DNA from: Cyprinodon diabolis
Lineage: Eukaryota > Chordata > Actinopteri > Cyprinodontiformes > Cyprinodontidae
Assembly (NCBI GenBank): GCA_030533445.1
Contig: CM060065.1
Span: 3,522,341-3,586,340 of the forward strand
Direction: 5' to 3'
DNA length: 64,000 nucleotides
Part shown: positions 63,966-64,000 of the stretch, one piece after another
Layout of the letters: the number at the start of each line of letters is the position of its first letter
Position numbering within the stretch: position 1 is the first letter of the stretch
Notes under the pieces: model-generated
The model's database searches: none
Seen by the model: only the letters and a program-made list of their open reading frames with translations
What the model was told of the DNA's origin: nothing
Translations under genes and position numbers: made by a program

Positions 63966-64000
63966 TATGCTGTATAATGATGCTCAATGCTCAATCAATC

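Larger units (their letters stand above)
61234..64000 (-). mobile_element. Endogenous retrovirus (gammaretrovirus-like), 3' half
   Basis: Reading leftward from the window end: integrase, a short gap, env, polypurine tract and LTR. Gag, protease, RT and the 5' LTR must lie beyond 64000. Env class and genome order resemble percomorph fish ERV envelopes, which is a comparison from memory. Stops and frameshifts in env and pol show it is defective. Confidence 0.75.

Overview
This 64 kb window looks like repeat-dense teleost fish genomic DNA. No host protein-coding gene could be recognised. The assignment rests on the repeat mix: fish-type L2 LINEs ending in a GGCGCTATATAAATAAA tail, Tf1/sushi-like Ty3/gypsy elements, a BEL/Pao element, PIF/Harbinger, Tc1, hAT, CACTA-like and TTAA-type DNA transposons, a Tx1-clade LINE and a gammaretrovirus-like endogenous retrovirus. 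A percomorph fish is likely, but this is inference.

Layout. 1-4.5 kb: broken gypsy and L2 pieces around a satellite-like repeat. 4.59-10.0 kb: a decayed full-length gypsy element (gypsy A). 10.04-10.88 kb: a solo gypsy LTR. 11.2-18.8 kb: a minus-strand L2 LINE (SGNH-esterase ORF1, endonuclease, RT) split by a 5.6 kb CACTA-like element that has its own TIRs, a 3-bp duplication and spliced-gene remnants. 18.8-21.0 kb: Harbinger A, with a palindromic TTAA-flanked MITE inside its transposase intron. 21-24.1 kb: mostly unassigned DNA with small foldback repeats.

24.14-38.88 kb: Harbinger B, swollen to 14.7 kb by insertions. It keeps a deleted transposase (+) and a four-exon Myb/SANT partner gene (-). 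Inside it lie an internally deleted element with inward-facing THAP and YqaJ-family first exons, and a Tx1-like LINE. That LINE is split by a 4.86 kb foldback element with roughly 1 kb inverted arms and a 6-bp target duplication, and the foldback core holds a second L2.

38.9-45.8 kb: a truncated ZMYM1-like hAT, a solo gypsy LTR, a 547 bp MITE with a perfect 9-bp duplication (Mutator-like), and a duplicated block that abuts the next element. 45.79-58.63 kb: a BEL/Pao element with a 1361-codon open pol; gypsy B is inserted in its 5' LTR (perfect AAAAG duplication). 58.65-60.68 kb: a compact gene of five micro-exons followed at once by an ORF resembling the N-terminal part of Polinton/adintovirus-type DNA polymerase B. 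60.68-64.0 kb: the 3' LTR, broken env and integrase end of a minus-strand endogenous retrovirus that runs off the window.

The genes work only as parts of their own elements. Insertion order can be read in several places: gypsy B is younger than BEL, BEL is younger than the PolB-like locus, the foldback is younger than the Tx1 LINE, and that LINE is younger than Harbinger B. Most elements carry frameshifts, stops or lost catalytic residues. BEL pol is the longest open frame. The most unusual item is the PolB-like locus with its spliced leader gene. Coordinates marked approximate come from reading by eye.
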